The translations under genes and the position numbers were made by a program. Of a DNA stretch of 64,000 nucleotides, positions 62,412-64,000 are shown piece after piece. Every line of letters begins with the position of its first letter. Positions within the stretch are counted from its first letter, which is position 1. Below the pieces are notes generated by a model. That model was not told where the DNA came from, ran no database searches, and was given only the letters and a program-made list of their open reading frames with translations. Location: NCBI GenBank assembly GCA_902586025.1, contig CACIFV010000004.1, forward strand, positions 1 to 64,000, written 5' to 3'. This DNA comes from an uncultured Pelagibacteraceae bacterium. GTDB lineage: Bacteria; Pseudomonadota; Alphaproteobacteria; Pelagibacterales; Pelagibacteraceae.

Positions 62412-62944
62412 TTTAATTTTAATTTTATTAAATCTTTATATTGATTGATATTTTTCATTTTAATACCAACTTTTTTTGATGCTTCATCAAATTTTCTGAG
62501 AAGTATGGAACTTTTGAAATAATCTTTGTTTTCAAAATCTTCACACTCTTTATCATTTAAAACTCCTCCTTGAAGTTTTAGACTAATCTTCGATGCTTTA
62601 GACAATTTGTTATAATACCTTTTGTCTCTTGCTAAATATCGCTTGGCTAAAACATGATATTTAATTGGGTTTACAACTTTATTGCTAAAATATTTTTTTA
62701 GAAATTTGTATCCAATTATCTCATGTTCACCATCTTTATTATTTTCTACTAATTTATCTGGATCATCGATAACAAAATGTCCATAATCATGAAGTAAGCA
62801 AGAACATATTAGATCATCGTCACATTTAGCCTTTTCTGCAAGCATTGCAGATTGAATCATGTGATCTGCTATCGTTATATTTTCACCTATATATAAAGAT
62901 TTATTATTTTCAAAATTATAAATAATTTCTTCTACAATTTGCAT
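62408..62944 (-). CDS. PhnZ-like HD-domain mixed-valence diiron oxygenase
   Basis: 178 residues, HD fold. Beyond HD (H52-D53, H56), it shows the special residues of the PhnZ group: Y18 and E21 in Y-I-G-E, H28, H74, H97, K101 and D153, plus the K-R-Y-L, L-Q-G-G and L-L-R-K-F-D motifs. PhnZ-type enzymes use O2 and a diiron centre to cleave C-P bonds of hydroxyphosphonates; relatives act on other hydroxylated compounds. No phosphonate gene is adjacent. It shares an operon with a GMC oxidoreductase, thioesterase and CitE-like lyase, so a carbon or amine substrate is equally possible. Confidence 0.82.
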   Translation of the reverse strand: MQIVEEIIYNFENNKSLYIGENITIADHMIQSAMLAEKAKCDDDLICSCLLHDYGHFVIDDPDKLVENNKDGEHEIIGYKFLKKYFSNKVVNPIKYHVLAKRYLARDKRYYNKLSKASKISLKLQGGVLNDKECEDFENKDYFKSSILLRKFDEASKKVGIKMKNINQYKDLIKLKLK

Positions 62945-63412
62945 TTATTTTTTTAATTTACCTGTAAGTACAAGATTATCAGTTTTAAAATTATTTTTAT
63001 TCTCATTAATAAAATCATCCATAATTTTTATTTTATCTTCTTCAAATTCTGTAACTTTTCGTTTATCTAGATCAATATAAAGAGAGAGACTTTCAGTTGT
63101 TGCAGCAAGTTTTTTTGTTTTTTTTTCAATCATTTCACATTTTAAATGTAATCTTTTTTTATCATGATCAAAAAAAGTGCAATAAACATCTACTTCTTCA
63201 TTTTCTTTAACTTCGTTGTTATAAGTTGTTCTTGTTTCAACTACCATTGTGCTTCTTTTATTAATTTGTGCTTTAGCTCCACCCATTTCAAATTTATTAA
63301 GCATCGTCTCCCAAGCTTCATCAAAAATTAAAACATAATAAGCCATGTTCATATGCTCATTATAATCTGTCCAATCTTTAATTATTTTTCTCGAAGCCAA
63401 ATGAAATGACAT
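62945..63412 (-). CDS. Acyl-CoA thioesterase (hotdog fold, 4-hydroxybenzoyl-CoA type)
   Basis: 155 residues, hotdog-fold. The N-terminal D-Y-N-E-H-M-N-M-A-Y-Y motif (residue 16-26) matches the thioesterase family that includes betainyl-CoA thioesterase. It starts 4 bases past the CitE-like gene stop and ends immediately before the PhnZ-like gene, so an operon is clear. Confidence 0.85.
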   Translation of the reverse strand: MSFHLASRKIIKDWTDYNEHMNMAYYVLIFDEAWETMLNKFEMGGAKAQINKRSTMVVETRTTYNNEVKENEEVDVYCTFFDHDKKRLHLKCEMIEKKTKKLAATTESLSLYIDLDKRKVTEFEEDKIKIMDDFINENKNNFKTDNLVLTGKLKK

Positions 63413-63416
63413 TTTA

Positions 63417-64000
63417 TCAGCTTTTATTTATTTTATTTGCTACTAACAATTTTCTTTGCATTTCTCGTAAAACTGGTCTTTCTATTAATTTACCATCAAT
63501 TACAACCAAACCTGTATTAGCTTTTTTAAATTGATCCATAATTCTTTTAGCTTTACTTATTTCTTCTTCTGATGGAGTAAAAATTTCATTTAAAATACTT
63601 ATTTGTTTTGGATGAATAGATCCTTTTCCTGTGAAACCTAAGTTTTTAACAAACTGGGCTTCTTTTTTCATCCCTTCCATATTCTCTAGATTTAAATACG
63701 GAACATCAATAACATCAACTCCTTTACTTGCACCAGCATGAACTAATCTTGATCTTGCATAAACTAAATTCTCTAATTTGTTTTCCACTCTCAATTCTGC
63801 TGCCATATCCTCTCCTCCGAAATATAGAGCAACTATTCTATCGCTAGAATGTGCAATATCATAAATACATTCGAGAGCTTGATTAGTTTCCATTATAACA
63901 TGAAGATCAGTATCTAAACCACAATCGGTAAGCATGTCATCAATAAATGTAATTTCGTCAGGCGTTTTAACTTTAGGTAACATGATAGCTTTAACTTTTA
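63417..64000 (-). CDS. HpcH/HpaI aldolase/CitE-like lyase, 3' part
   Basis: The frame is open to the right edge (K-V-K-A-I-M-L-P-K-V-K-T ahead of 63983), so the gene begins beyond the window. The family segment I-M-L-P-K-V, followed by A-A-E-L-R-V, K-G-S-I-H-P-K-Q and I-x-x-I-L-N-E-I-F, indicates a CitE/malyl-CoA lyase-like protein; members cleave or hydrolyse malyl-CoA, citramalyl-CoA and related esters. The G-S-I-H-P-K-Q loop near the C-terminus binds CoA. Confidence 0.9.
   Translation of the reverse strand, partial: KVKAIMLPKVKTPDEITFIDDMLTDCGLDTDLHVIMETNQALECIYDIAHSSDRIVALYFGGEDMAAELRVENKLENLVYARSRLVHAGASKGVDVIDVPYLNLENMEGMKKEAQFVKNLGFTGKGSIHPKQISILNEIFTPSEEEISKAKRIMDQFKKANTGLVVIDGKLIERPVLREMQRKLLVANKINKS

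Noticed and set aside
62408-62944. HD protein as an ordinary nucleotide phosphohydrolase
   Set aside because: The Y-I-G-E motif, H28/H74/H97 and K101 pattern fit PhnZ-type oxygenases better than nucleotide HD hydrolases.
1-64000. Insertion sequences, integrases, prophage or tRNA genes
   Set aside because: No transposase, integrase or phage frame, and no tRNA-like cloverleaf was recognised in the short intergenic gaps by eye; a tRNAscan run would settle it.

Overview
This 64 kb window is about 30% G+C and densely packed, with overlapping or abutting genes and no gene-free stretch over 300 bases. It looks like a chromosome segment from a streamlined, AT-rich alphaproteobacterium, most likely SAR11 (Pelagibacterales) or a close relative. 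That assignment is inference from base composition, packing and gene content; no rRNA or other marker is present. I saw no tRNA, rRNA, CRISPR array, insertion sequence or phage gene.

Layout. 1-740: 3' end of rodA. 741-2030: a GAF + SpoIIE-type PP2C phosphatase on the minus strand. 2200-2961: prepilin peptidase. 3004-9266: an autotransporter-like adhesin, then MoxR ATPase, DUF58 protein and transglutaminase. 20356-9255 (minus): pilT, four minor pilins (fimT, pilV, pilW, pilX), a small secreted protein, a very large PilY1 and a second autotransporter-like protein. 20483-27817 (plus): a PilM-PilN fusion, pilO, pilP, pilQ, pilB, pilC. 28545-27814 (minus): an RsbV/RsbW-like antagonist and kinase pair. 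28688-29832: two pilins and a small membrane protein. 29900-32050: an ammonium transporter fused to a SpoIIE-type phosphatase. 32123-42296: amino-acid and hydroxyacid oxidoreductases, EamA and LysE exporters, homodimeric pyruvate dehydrogenase E1, an HDAC-like hydrolase, MsrB, a lone inverse-autotransporter barrel, a Cys-rich secreted protein and glutaredoxin. 42380-55786: two branched-chain-amino-acid-type ABC transporters with AzlCD, a secreted pentapeptide protein, a GlaH/CsiD glutarate hydroxylase and a ProC-like protein between them. 55913-60838: a subtilase autotransporter, an EamA transporter and a GFA-family protein. 64000-60831 (minus): an operon of CitE-like lyase, thioesterase, PhnZ-like diiron HD oxygenase and GMC oxidoreductase.

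How it works together. The left half is an almost complete type IVa pilus system: peptidase, motor ATPases PilB and PilT, platform PilC, alignment complex PilMN-O-P, secretin PilQ, pilins and tip adhesin PilY1. I see none of the usual PilS/PilR or Chp regulators. Instead the locus carries the parts of a partner-switching circuit: a GAF-linked PP2C, an RsbW-like kinase, an RsbV-like STAS protein, and a second PP2C fused to the ammonium transporter. The most interesting hypothesis here is that ammonium flux or another signal controls pilus assembly, or a linked output, through STAS-protein dephosphorylation. The regulatory link is inferred from gene order and intact catalytic residues; the domains themselves are seen directly.
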